The translations under genes were made by a program, and so were the position numbers. A DNA stretch of 14,603 nucleotides from an uncultured Phycisphaerae bacterium (GTDB lineage Bacteria; Planctomycetota; Phycisphaerae; Phycisphaerales; SM1A02): contig CAJWSE010000014.1 of the NCBI GenBank assembly GCA_913046275.1, positions 1 to 14,603 of the forward strand, in the 5' to 3' direction. Below the pieces are notes generated by a model, which worked only from the letters and a program-made list of their open reading frames with translations, was not told the DNA's origin and did not search any database. Positions 1 to 7,267 of this stretch are shown in pieces (within the stretch, counting starts at the first letter, position 1; each line of letters begins with the position of its first letter).

Positions 1-1
1 C

Positions 2-436
2 GGAGATACAATGGTGCCTGTTCCAAACAGAACAACGATTGATGGAAAAAATTTAATGGATTTTGTTAAAGATGGTAAGTTATCAAAAGAAAAGTTAGAA
101 TCAATTATTGACCGGACCAGGAAAGGTGGAGCTGAGATTGTTAAGTATTTAGGAAATGGTTCTGCTTTTTATGCTCCTGCTGCTTCCGCGATTGATATGG
201 CTGAGTCATTTATTAAAAATCAAAAGAAAACGTTACCGTGCGCTGTATATCTAGATAACTTATACGGTGTTAAAGATCTTTATGCTGGAGTTCCAGCTGT
301 GATAGGTTCCGGCGGTATAGAAAAAATTATAGAATTGGATTTAGATCAAGAGGAGAAAAAGAACTTTAATATTTCAATTGATGCAGTCAACGAGCTTTTG
401 GATGCAGCAAAAAATATTGATCCATCTTTAAAATAA
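2..436 (+). CDS. mdh: Malate dehydrogenase, C-terminal part (5' end outside window)
   Basis: This would interconvert malate and oxaloacetate with NAD in the TCA cycle, in the cytoplasm. Only the last 144 residues are present. The frame is open to the window edge and begins GDTMVPVP, which is the segment just after the catalytic His of the family's GGHGDTMVP motif, so the ATG at 11 is internal and not a start. Further family matches are the RTRKGGAEIV stretch, GSAFYAPAASAIDMAES, and YGVKDLYAGVPAVIGSGG near the C-terminus. These fit the LDH-like malate dehydrogenase of Alphaproteobacteria. The next reading frame, two bases after the stop, begins as SucC, which matches the alphaproteobacterial mdh-sucC-sucD order. 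The DNA is AT-rich: the line 61-120 has 18 G+C of 60. It differs in base use from the DNA after about 550. Family assignment is secure; the SAR11-like source is an inference. Confidence 0.93.
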   Translation, partial: GDTMVPVPNRTTIDGKNLMDFVKDGKLSKEKLESIIDRTRKGGAEIVKYLGNGSAFYAPAASAIDMAESFIKNQKKTLPCAVYLDNLYGVKDLYAGVPAVIGSGGIEKIIELDLDQEEKKNFNISIDAVNELLDAAKNIDPSLK

Positions 437-438
437 TA

Positions 439-807
439 GTGAATATTCACGAACATCAAGCAAAAGAGATATTGAGAAAGTTTGGAGCACCGGTTCCAAA
501 CGGGGTACCTGTTTTTCATTTAAATGAATTACAAGATGCGGCTAAGCGACTTATTAAAAACAAAATTTCGTCCAATGACTCTACTGTGATTGATTCGTCA
601 AACGCAGAACGTTGCGCAGTTGGCTTAGTAAAAGCAAAAGAGAAAACAAAAGCAAGTGATTCAGCCAATGCTGTCTTTCTTGCCGTTGAAACAGGAATAT
701 CATGTGGTTGGACCGCCGCTGTAGCCATTGAACAGTGTGAGTTGGTAAGACTCCGGAACACCCCTGCCGCTCGAGAAAAACTCGATGCGTTTTTATCTAA
801 AGGATAA
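439..807 (+). CDS. Chimeric ORF: SucC N-terminus joined to a probable enoyl-CoA hydratase C-terminus
   Basis: The ORF has 122 codons and a GTG start two bases after mdh. Residues 1-25 (MNIHEHQAKEILRKFGAPVP onward) are the highly conserved N-terminus of succinyl-CoA synthetase beta. The ATP-grasp domain that should follow, with its Lys-x-Gln-x-His-x-Gly-Gly-Arg-Gly motif, is absent, and a real SucC is about 390 residues. The last ~50 residues instead resemble the end of crotonase-family hydratases: an AIE helix, then TPAAREKLDAFLSKG, comparable to the usual 'T-x-D/A-A-R-E-G-x-x-A-F-L-x-K' ending. The middle, about residues 26-70, could belong to either parent. G+C rises across the ORF, with 30 and 31 of 60 in lines 661-720 and 721-780. 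The product is unlikely to be active as either enzyme. The hydratase remnant suits the acyl-CoA dehydrogenase downstream. SucC identity of the start is sure; the hydratase call is moderate. Confidence 0.6.
   Translation: MNIHEHQAKEILRKFGAPVPNGVPVFHLNELQDAAKRLIKNKISSNDSTVIDSSNAERCAVGLVKAKEKTKASDSANAVFLAVETGISCGWTAAVAIEQCELVRLRNTPAAREKLDAFLSKG
490..560. other. Probable junction between block A (mdh-sucC) and block B (catabolic operon)
   Basis: Recognisable SucC coding ends around 510-525, and hydratase-like coding is recognisable by about 650. The reading frame stays open across the join, so it is not a simple frameshift. The stretch ELQDAAKRL, encoded at about 526-552, fits both parents: it resembles the SucC helix after the GVPVF-like strand and also the 'E-L-x-A-A-x-x-L' helix of crotonases. 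The exact breakpoint therefore cannot be placed by eye. The limits given are approximate. Confidence 0.5.
799..804 (+). promoter_or_regulatory. Shine-Dalgarno-like AAAGGA before the acyl-CoA dehydrogenase
   Basis: AAAGGA lies 11 bases upstream of the ATG at 816 and overlaps the last codons of the preceding ORF. It supports 816 as the start. The other plus-strand genes of this operon show weaker or more distant purine-rich sequences, or none. Confidence 0.4.
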
Positions 808-815
808 GTATTATT

Positions 816-2759
816 ATGAGTAAGCCCGATCTTGCAAGCCAACTAAAAAACGTTTCTGAAAAAGACCGTAAGCAGATTGAAAATGCGCAAGAAATGCTTG
901 GACCAGATCCAGAAAAAATGGGTTTTGTAAAAAACATCTTCTGGGGTAATATCCGCGAAGATCTTTTATTGCCCTTCCCAGAAGAATCTTGCGAAGAACG
1001 TCTGCGTTGTGATAAGTTGCTCGCAACTCTTGACACATATTTTAGAACAGAGCACCCATCAATCGAAATTGATCAAAATCAAGAAATCCCTGCTTGGGTT
1101 ATTCGACGATTTTTTGAAATGGGGGTTGGCGGAATGATTGTTCCTAAAGAATATGGTGGGCAGGGTTTTGGAGTCACAAGCTACAATAGAGTTCTAGAAC
1201 GAATCGGCCGCTCATGTGGGTCCACGGCGGTAATGATTTCGGCACATCTATCAATCGGTTGTAATGCTATAAGTTTGTTCGGTACAGAAGAACAGAAGAA
1301 ATGCTGGTTGCCAAAAATATCAAATGAGGCGCTAAGTGCGTTTTGTTTGTCAGAGCCAAACGTTGGTTGCGATGCCCAGGGACAAGAAACTATCTGTGAA
1401 GTTTCTGAGTGTGGTAAATACTACATTATCAACGGTGAAAAGAAATGGGCCACATCTGCTACTCAGTCTTGCATGTTTACTGTAATGGCTAAATACCGCA
1501 TGACTGATCCAAAAACAGGTAAAACAAAAGAGCGGTTTAATGCGCTGATTGTTTCACCAGACATGAAGGGTGTTGAGATATTTAGTAAGAATCGCGCAAA
1601 GTGTGGAATACGTGGAACGTGGCAAGGCCGCGTTCGATTTACTGATGTTCGGGTGCCAAAAGAAAATCTACTCCACAAAGAGGGTAAGGGGATTGTTGTT
1701 GCGTTGACATGTTTAAACTGGGGACGTTGCACACTCGCAGCTGGTATGGTTGGAGCTGGCGCAAAAGCATATGAACAGGCAATCAAATGGTCCCAATACC
1801 GATACCAATTTGACAGACCTATTGGGGAGTTTGAACTTACTAAGGAACGAATTGCTCGGATGGGTGCATTTCGATACGCAATGGATGCAATGCTTTATGT
1901 CACAACAGGTATGGTTGATCGTGGCGATGAAGACATTATGCTTGAAACTGCAATTTGCAAGGTATTTTGTTCAGAGTATGGATTCCGTTGCACAAATGAG
2001 GCGATGCAAATCATGGGGGGCGAAGGTTACATGGCGGAAAATGAGCTTGAGAGGCTGTGGCGCGATTCTCGGATTAATCCAATTGTTGAAGGTGCAAACG
2101 AAGTAATGCACAGCTTCATATTTGCATATGGTTCAAAGCAACTCGCAGAGTTTATGCTCGGTGTCAAATCGGCACCATTTAAAAATTTAGGTGCTGCAAT
2201 TCGAATTGGACTTGAGCTATTCCTTGGTGTTCAAAAACGGGCGCCAAAATTCTCAAAACTTGATAAGTCACTTCAAGAACATGAAATAGCTATATCAAAC
2301 CTTATTCGTGAATTTTCGCATCAGGTCAAATTAATGTGCAAAGAAAAAGAAGACGCCATAATTACAAATCAAACAACGCAGTATCGATTAAGTTGGATTG
2401 CCATTTGGATACATGCTATGTTGTGCTCAATTTCAAAAATTGATATGACTATTCGAAATGGTGCTGATGAAAAGCAACTTATGCACGACCGGGCTATGGT
2501 CGATTTCATAATGTCGTACGGAACATATAAAATTAATGGTTGGCTTAGGGCTCTAAGACAAAATCCAGATGCAACAATGCTTCGAGCTGCGAAAGAAGCG
2601 TGGGATTTTGGTGAAACATTACCAAATAGCGAGTACTACATTCCAGAGCGAACACCTGACATGGAAGCAAGAGGGTCAGGAATTTCGTGTGACAAGGAAA
2701 ACATTAAGCAGTTTGGGAGCGGTTCCCTCTATCTTGAACAAGAAGTTGCTTCGCATTAA
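816..2759 (+). CDS. Acyl-CoA dehydrogenase, long form with C-terminal extension
   Basis: This is an FAD enzyme that introduces the alpha,beta double bond into acyl-CoA thioesters and passes electrons to electron-transfer flavoprotein. At 647 residues it is much longer than the ~380-residue short/medium-chain enzymes and has the VLCAD/ACAD9-like layout. It has an N-terminal leader (1-85), N-terminal helical domain (about 90-180), beta domain with FCLSEPNVGCDAQ at 177-189 in place of the usual TEP-x-AGSD flavin motif, C-terminal helical domain with the QIMGGEGYM stretch at 398-406, and an extra helical region (about 440-647). Glu425 in IVEGANEV aligns with the catalytic base of the family (MCAD-type Y/V-E-G). 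Eight bases separate it from the preceding ORF, and the next gene starts 21 bases after its stop. Context suggests acyl-CoAs from branched-chain amino acids as substrates, but chain length cannot be read from sequence. There is no obvious truncation. Confidence 0.93.
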   Translation: MSKPDLASQLKNVSEKDRKQIENAQEMLGPDPEKMGFVKNIFWGNIREDLLLPFPEESCEERLRCDKLLATLDTYFRTEHPSIEIDQNQEIPAWVIRRFFEMGVGGMIVPKEYGGQGFGVTSYNRVLERIGRSCGSTAVMISAHLSIGCNAISLFGTEEQKKCWLPKISNEALSAFCLSEPNVGCDAQGQETICEVSECGKYYIINGEKKWATSATQSCMFTVMAKYRMTDPKTGKTKERFNALIVSPDMKGVEIFSKNRAKCGIRGTWQGRVRFTDVRVPKENLLHKEGKGIVVALTCLNWGRCTLAAGMVGAGAKAYEQAIKWSQYRYQFDRPIGEFELTKERIARMGAFRYAMDAMLYVTTGMVDRGDEDIMLETAICKVFCSEYGFRCTNEAMQIMGGEGYMAENELERLWRDSRINPIVEGANEVMHSFIFAYGSKQLAEFMLGVKSAPFKNLGAAIRIGLELFLGVQKRAPKFSKLDKSLQEHEIAISNLIREFSHQVKLMCKEKEDAIITNQTTQYRLSWIAIWIHAMLCSISKIDMTIRNGADEKQLMHDRAMVDFIMSYGTYKINGWLRALRQNPDATMLRAAKEAWDFGETLPNSEYYIPERTPDMEARGSGISCDKENIKQFGSGSLYLEQEVASH

Positions 2760-2780
2760 TTCTCTTACGATACACTTATT

Positions 2781-3857
2781 ATGCAACAAAACGAATCCAT
2801 TTTTAATCAAATTGTAGATCGTGGTCACGAGCGACTTTGCTTTCATCAAGACCCCGAAACGGGCCTAAGGGCTATTATCGCAATCCACTCTACTGCACTT
2901 GGTAACGCGCTTGGCGGAACCCGGCGTTGGTACTATGAGAGTGAGGCGGATGCTGTATATGACGTTCTTCGCTTATCGAAAGGTATGACGTACAAAGCAG
3001 CCGTATCTGGGTTGCCAATGGGTGGTGCAAAAAGTGTAATCATGATGCCACACAGAGATTTTGGGAAAACTGAAGCGGAAGCGCGCGCAATGGGCCGATT
3101 TGTCGACACCTTTAATGGGGCATACATTGCAGCAGAAGATGTTGGGGTGGACATTCAATTTATCGATTGGATGGCGCATGAAACCAAACATGTAATGGGA
3201 GGCGAAACTGTATCCCGCGGGGGTGACCCCTCACCATGGACAGCGCTTGGCGTTTTTCATGGAATGCGTGCTTGCTTGAATCATGCTGGCAAGGATGATG
3301 ATTTTTCCGGCAAGACTGTTGCAATCCAGGGCGTTGGCCATGTTGGTCAAAATTTATGCCGACTTTTAAATGAGGCTGGTGCAACCCTTTTGGTTGCCGA
3401 CATTAATAAATCAAATCTTGATTATGCTGTGGATACCTATGGAGCAATAGCCGTGCATGACGACGATATTCTGAAGGCAGAGTGCGACATTCTTGCACCA
3501 TGTGCTCTTGGCGGTGTCATCGACGGCAAAATGGTAGAGCATTTGCGATGTCCAATCATATGCGGTGCAGCAAACAACATACTTGATGATCCTGTTGAAG
3601 ATGCCGTTGCACTTAAAACTTCTGGCATCGTATATGGCACTGATTTTGTTGTTAATGCAGGTGGGTTAATCCACCTTGCTGGAATGCACTTGGGGATGAG
3701 CGATGATGAATTACAATGCAAGAATGATGAAATATTTGGAACGACGCAACAAATTCTAGAGAAAAGTGAATCTTGTGCTTCGGCGTATGCCGCAGCGGTA
3801 GAAGTTGCGCAGCAACGTATTGCCAACGGGCAAGAGATGGGTGTTCATGCCGGTTAA
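2781..3857 (+). CDS. Leucine dehydrogenase family (Glu/Leu/Phe/Val dehydrogenase)
   Basis: This NAD-dependent oxidative deaminase would convert Leu, Val or Ile to the 2-oxo acid plus ammonia. It has 358 residues, close to the ~350-365 usual for leucine dehydrogenases. Visible motifs are LGGTR at 44-48, MTYKAAVSGLPMGGAKSV at 69-86 with the substrate-binding and catalytic lysines (Lys72 and Lys84), and AAEDVGVD at 117-124. There is also a Rossmann motif QGVGHVG at 183-189, Asp207 in VADIN at the end of beta-2 (typical of NAD preference), and GAANNIL at 262-268, a leucine-dehydrogenase signature. It sits directly before the E1-alpha/E1-beta/E2 genes, which would consume its 2-oxo acid products. 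Its end overlaps the E1-alpha start by 11 bases. No clear Shine-Dalgarno precedes the ATG. Leucine or valine is preferred over phenylalanine on context only. Confidence 0.93.
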   Translation: MQQNESIFNQIVDRGHERLCFHQDPETGLRAIIAIHSTALGNALGGTRRWYYESEADAVYDVLRLSKGMTYKAAVSGLPMGGAKSVIMMPHRDFGKTEAEARAMGRFVDTFNGAYIAAEDVGVDIQFIDWMAHETKHVMGGETVSRGGDPSPWTALGVFHGMRACLNHAGKDDDFSGKTVAIQGVGHVGQNLCRLLNEAGATLLVADINKSNLDYAVDTYGAIAVHDDDILKAECDILAPCALGGVIDGKMVEHLRCPIICGAANNILDDPVEDAVALKTSGIVYGTDFVVNAGGLIHLAGMHLGMSDDELQCKNDEIFGTTQQILEKSESCASAYAAAVEVAQQRIANGQEMGVHAG

Positions 3858-4965
3858 TACAGTCTTTGAAACCAAAATAGAAAGTGTATCCATACTAGAT
3901 GAGCATGGTGTTTTTGATTCGGAATTAGGTAATGGTCTGATTCCAAACGATGACCTGGTTGCTATGTACAAACACATGATGACGTGCCGTCACTTTGACG
4001 AGATTGCATTTAAACTTCAACGCTCTGGTCGAATGGGGACTTACCCGGAAAACCGTGGTCAAGAAGTACCGTCTCTTGGCGCTTCATATGTATTAAATGA
4101 TGGGGATTGGCTCACCACGTCATACCGTGAAAATGCTGGTTTATTTTGGCGTGGGCTCCCAATGGAAAAAATTCTTTTGCATTGGATGGGTGATGAACGC
4201 GGCAACCATATTGATGAAGTGCGTTGCACACCTCTAGCAATCGCAATTGGTTCACAAATGCTCCATGCTGTTGGTCTCGGGTGGTCAGAAAAATATAAAA
4301 ACACTGGAAATATCGCATGTACATTTTTTGGCGATGGCGCAACAAGTGAGGGGGATTTTCATGAAGCAGCAAACTTTGCGGCAAATCTAGATCTTCCAGT
4401 TGTTTTTGTCTGTCAAAACAACGGCTGGGCAATTTCTACACCAACTACAATCGAATGTTCCGCTCCCACCGTTGCGCAGCGAGGACTGGCATACGGGATG
4501 CATTGTGTTCAAGTAGATGGGAACGATATATTTGCCATGGTGAAAGTAATGAAAGAAGCTGTTAAGAACGCTCGCGAAAATAACCGTCCAACATTTATCG
4601 AGGCTTTAACCTATCGCCTTGGAGACCACACCACTGCTGATGATGCTAGGAGATATCGCGATGCTGACGAACTTGAATTGTGGGGAAAACGCGACCCAAT
4701 GCTGCGGTTACGAAAATATCTTGAAGAAAATAATCTATGGTCACAACAGCAAGAAGATGAACACCGTTCTTTTGCGGAAAAAAAGATTGCTCAGGTTGTC
4801 AAAAATGCAGAAGGGATAGACGCGCCCCCTGCTTCAGACTTTTTTGATTCGATGTTCACCGAGTTACCAAAGCAACTTAAAATACAAAGAGACACGATGC
4901 GCACAAGTAGTTTGGGTCAAAATCCCTCTCAAGTTCCCACGCACACACCAGAAGGGGCTTTGTAG
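3847..4965 (+). CDS. Branched-chain 2-oxo acid dehydrogenase E1 component, alpha subunit
   Basis: With the beta subunit this forms the thiamine-diphosphate decarboxylase that acts on 2-oxo acids and reductively acylates the E2 lipoyl group. The start is placed at ATG 3847 (MPVNTVFETK). This overlaps the previous gene by 11 bases and has a GAGATGG purine stretch just upstream; a TTG at 3805 would give a longer overlap and is less likely. This gives 372 residues. The thiamine diphosphate/Mg motif runs from GDG at 162-164 to the NN pair at 191-192. The TTSYRENAGLFWRGLP segment and the conserved Arg-Tyr-Arg near 'DDARRYRDADELELW' match PdhA/BkdA proteins. The order leucine dehydrogenase, E1-alpha, E1-beta, E2 favours a branched-chain complex over pyruvate dehydrogenase, though the family overlap is real. 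The last ~30 residues are a polar tail. Confidence 0.93.
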   Translation: MPVNTVFETKIESVSILDEHGVFDSELGNGLIPNDDLVAMYKHMMTCRHFDEIAFKLQRSGRMGTYPENRGQEVPSLGASYVLNDGDWLTTSYRENAGLFWRGLPMEKILLHWMGDERGNHIDEVRCTPLAIAIGSQMLHAVGLGWSEKYKNTGNIACTFFGDGATSEGDFHEAANFAANLDLPVVFVCQNNGWAISTPTTIECSAPTVAQRGLAYGMHCVQVDGNDIFAMVKVMKEAVKNARENNRPTFIEALTYRLGDHTTADDARRYRDADELELWGKRDPMLRLRKYLEENNLWSQQQEDEHRSFAEKKIAQVVKNAEGIDAPPASDFFDSMFTELPKQLKIQRDTMRTSSLGQNPSQVPTHTPEGAL

Positions 4966-4967
4966 TA

Positions 4968-5936
4968 ATGGCCAACTTAACACTCGTACAAGCAATTAAT
5001 CTTGCACTCATTCAAGAGATGGAAAAAGATGACCGAGTACTTTTGCTTGGTGAAGATATCGGTTTAAATGGCGGTGTCTTCAGAGCAACTGAGGGGTTGT
5101 TCCAACAGTTTGGTGGTAACAGAGTAGTAGACTCGCCACTAGCTGAATCTGGAATCATTGGCACCGCCGTCGGTCTTGCTATGGGTGGTTTGCGGCCAAT
5201 TCCTGAAATCCAATTTGAAGGTTTTATGGGTCCGGCATTCGACCAACTTACTAATCAAGCAGCGCGATTCAACAGCCGAACACGTGGTGGAATTACCTGT
5301 CCGCTTACACTTCGTGTTCCTGTTGGGGGTGGTATCCACGCACCTGAATTACACAGTGATAGCCCAGAATCAATTTATACACATACGCCTGGTCTGAAAA
5401 TTGTAATGCCCTCGTCGCCTTATGATGCAAAAGGTATGCTCATCAGCGCGATTCGTGACCCCAATCCTGTCATTTTCTTTGAACCCAAGCGAATTTACCG
5501 AGCATTTCGTGAAGAAGTCCCAGAAGACGAGTACCTCGTTCCACTTGGAAAGGCACGCGTTGTTTGTGAAGGCGATGAACTCACGATGGTTTCATGGGGC
5601 GCCTCTGTGATTCAATGCATGAATGCAATTGAAACCTCCGGTAAAAACATTGAACTTATTGACCTTCGAACGATCAATCCAATAGATATGGATACCATTG
5701 CCGCATCCGTACAAAAAACTGGACGATGCGTCATCGTGCATGAAGCACCAAAAACCTGTGGGCTTGGGGCAGAGATTGCAACCGGCATTATGGAGCACTG
5801 TTTCTTGAACCTCGAAGCTCCTGTTCAGCGGGTTTGTGGTTTTGATACCATTATGCCCTATTATAAACTTGAACTTGACTACCTTCCTGATGCTGAACGC
5901 ATTGGCAAGGCAATTAATGAAACGCTTGCATACTAA
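4968..5936 (+). CDS. Branched-chain 2-oxo acid dehydrogenase E1 component, beta subunit
   Basis: This is the partner of the alpha subunit in the E1 heterotetramer. Its 322 residues match the usual 320-330. GEDIGLNGGVFRAT at 28-41 is the typical branched-chain/AcoB-type opening. Glu60 in AESGIIG is the residue expected to activate the thiamine ring. HSDSPESIYTHTPGLK at 129-144 carries the conserved His (His129) near the active site. The transketolase C-terminal domain (from about 200) follows, with the IDLRTINPID segment. It starts two bases after the E1-alpha stop (TAGTAATGG), so translation is probably coupled; a weak AGAAGGGG lies 12-13 bases upstream. The E2 gene follows two bases after its stop. 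There are no missing key residues. Confidence 0.95.
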   Translation: MANLTLVQAINLALIQEMEKDDRVLLLGEDIGLNGGVFRATEGLFQQFGGNRVVDSPLAESGIIGTAVGLAMGGLRPIPEIQFEGFMGPAFDQLTNQAARFNSRTRGGITCPLTLRVPVGGGIHAPELHSDSPESIYTHTPGLKIVMPSSPYDAKGMLISAIRDPNPVIFFEPKRIYRAFREEVPEDEYLVPLGKARVVCEGDELTMVSWGASVIQCMNAIETSGKNIELIDLRTINPIDMDTIAASVQKTGRCVIVHEAPKTCGLGAEIATGIMEHCFLNLEAPVQRVCGFDTIMPYYKLELDYLPDAERIGKAINETLAY

Positions 5937-5938
5937 TT

Positions 5939-7267
5939 ATGGCTACGAAACAACCAGACGACAAATCACACTTTATTCTTCCCGATCTTGGCGAAGGCGT
6001 TCACGAAGCTGAACTTATCAAATGGCGTGTTGTAGTTGGGGAAACCGTACAAGAACACCAAACTCTTGCTGAGATGGAAACTGATAAAGCTCTTGTCGAG
6101 GTGCCTAGCCCATGGACTGGCGTAATCGCATCATTAAACGGTAATGAGGGTGACATCATTAACGTCGGAAGCATTCTTGTGAATTATGATGTGGCAATAA
6201 CTAAACCATCAGCCCCTAATACTGACAATGCTCCACCTGATACTGGGTGTGTCGTTGGAGCTGTTGATGATTCGATGTCGGTGCCTTCAAGCTTTGCTAG
6301 AACTGCGAAAGAACAAACTGTCGAGCCCACCAGCAAAGCGTGTGCGACACCCGCTGTGCGCAAAATTGCGAAAACTTTAAAAGTCGACATTAACCAGGTC
6401 ACAGCATCAGGACGTGGTGGACGAGTAACAGCTTCAGATGTTGAAGCACATGCCACAACAAAAACACAACAAACTTCAGTTGCAAACACGACGCATCCAA
6501 CAGCTCCAGCTGCAACAATTGAACAGCCCCGCGAAACCGCACCGCTTGCAACGCGAGTGAGTGTGCCACAGGAGGGTGTTTCGGAGCGTATACCGTTTAG
6601 GGGTATTCGACGAAAAATCGCCGAGGCAATGACAAATAGCTTACAAAAAGCCGCGCACTTCCAAGTCATTGATGAAGCAGATGTCACGCTTCTAGAACGT
6701 AAAAGAAAAGCGTTAAGTGACCTCATGGGACGTAAACTAAGCCTGCTCCCATTTGTGATGACCGCAGTCACTAAGGCGTTAAAAAAACACCCCTCATTAA
6801 ATTCAACGGTTGATGATTTTGTTGAAGAAATTCTATTGCACAGCAGTGTGAATTTAGGATGCGCAGTCGATACAGACAATGGCCTAATGGTCGCTGTAAT
6901 TAAGAATGCCGATACATTAAGCCCTGTCCAACTGGCTGATGAAACAGCAAGGCTTGCGAAATCATGTCGTGACCGATCCATTCCTCGGGAAGAACTTACG
7001 GGTGGAACGTTCACCATTTCAAACGTTGGAAGCTACGGTGGAATGTTTTCTACACCAATTATCAATTATCCTGAGGTTGGAATCCTTGGCGTTGGTCGAT
7101 CTAAAGAGCGCGTTCTTACACAAGATGGTGCATTTTATGCTGGTCTCGTGTTGCCGCTAAGTTTAAGTTGCAACCATTGCGTCGTTGATGGAGCCGAGGG
7201 CGCTCGATTCTTGCGTACAATTTGTGACCTCCTCGAAAATCCCGAAGAACTTATTCCCTCAATCTAA
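5939..7267 (+). CDS. Dihydrolipoamide acyltransferase, E2 component of the 2-oxo acid dehydrogenase complex
   Basis: This is the core of the complex. It carries the acyl group on a swinging lipoyl arm and transfers it to CoA. Domains over 442 residues are one lipoyl domain (about 10-86) with the lipoylated Lys50 in EMETDKALVEVPS, an Ala/Pro/Thr-rich linker, a peripheral-subunit-binding domain (about 136-170, ATPAVRKIAK to SDVEAH), a second linker (171-215), and the catalytic domain (about 217-442). The active-site His413 and Asp417 are in NHCVVDGAEG. It has a single lipoyl domain, as in many bacterial BkdB proteins. It is located two bases after E1-beta and overlaps the next start by one base (TAATGA). 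No lipoamide dehydrogenase gene is in the window, so E3 must come from elsewhere. A 277-codon antisense frame over this gene is a composition effect. Confidence 0.94.
   Translation: MATKQPDDKSHFILPDLGEGVHEAELIKWRVVVGETVQEHQTLAEMETDKALVEVPSPWTGVIASLNGNEGDIINVGSILVNYDVAITKPSAPNTDNAPPDTGCVVGAVDDSMSVPSSFARTAKEQTVEPTSKACATPAVRKIAKTLKVDINQVTASGRGGRVTASDVEAHATTKTQQTSVANTTHPTAPAATIEQPRETAPLATRVSVPQEGVSERIPFRGIRRKIAEAMTNSLQKAAHFQVIDEADVTLLERKRKALSDLMGRKLSLLPFVMTAVTKALKKHPSLNSTVDDFVEEILLHSSVNLGCAVDTDNGLMVAVIKNADTLSPVQLADETARLAKSCRDRSIPREELTGGTFTISNVGSYGGMFSTPIINYPEVGILGVGRSKERVLTQDGAFYAGLVLPLSLSCNHCVVDGAEGARFLRTICDLLENPEELIPSI

Noticed and set aside
409..424. Tyr-to-Met change in the Y-x-x-x-K motif of both dehydratases as a sign of inactivity (residue numbers of the WbpM-like protein given)
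   Set aside because: Met at this place is documented for WbpM-like and CapE-like enzymes, so it is a family trait and not a lesion.
3805..3846. N-terminal extension of E1-alpha from a TTG start
   Set aside because: It would overlap leucine dehydrogenase by 53 bases. The ATG at 3847 has a better start context and gives a normal family length.
6184..7017. 277-codon open frame on the minus strand opposite the E2 gene
   Set aside because: It lies wholly inside a well-supported E2 coding sequence, has a Ser/Thr/Val-rich shadow composition and matches no family I recognise.
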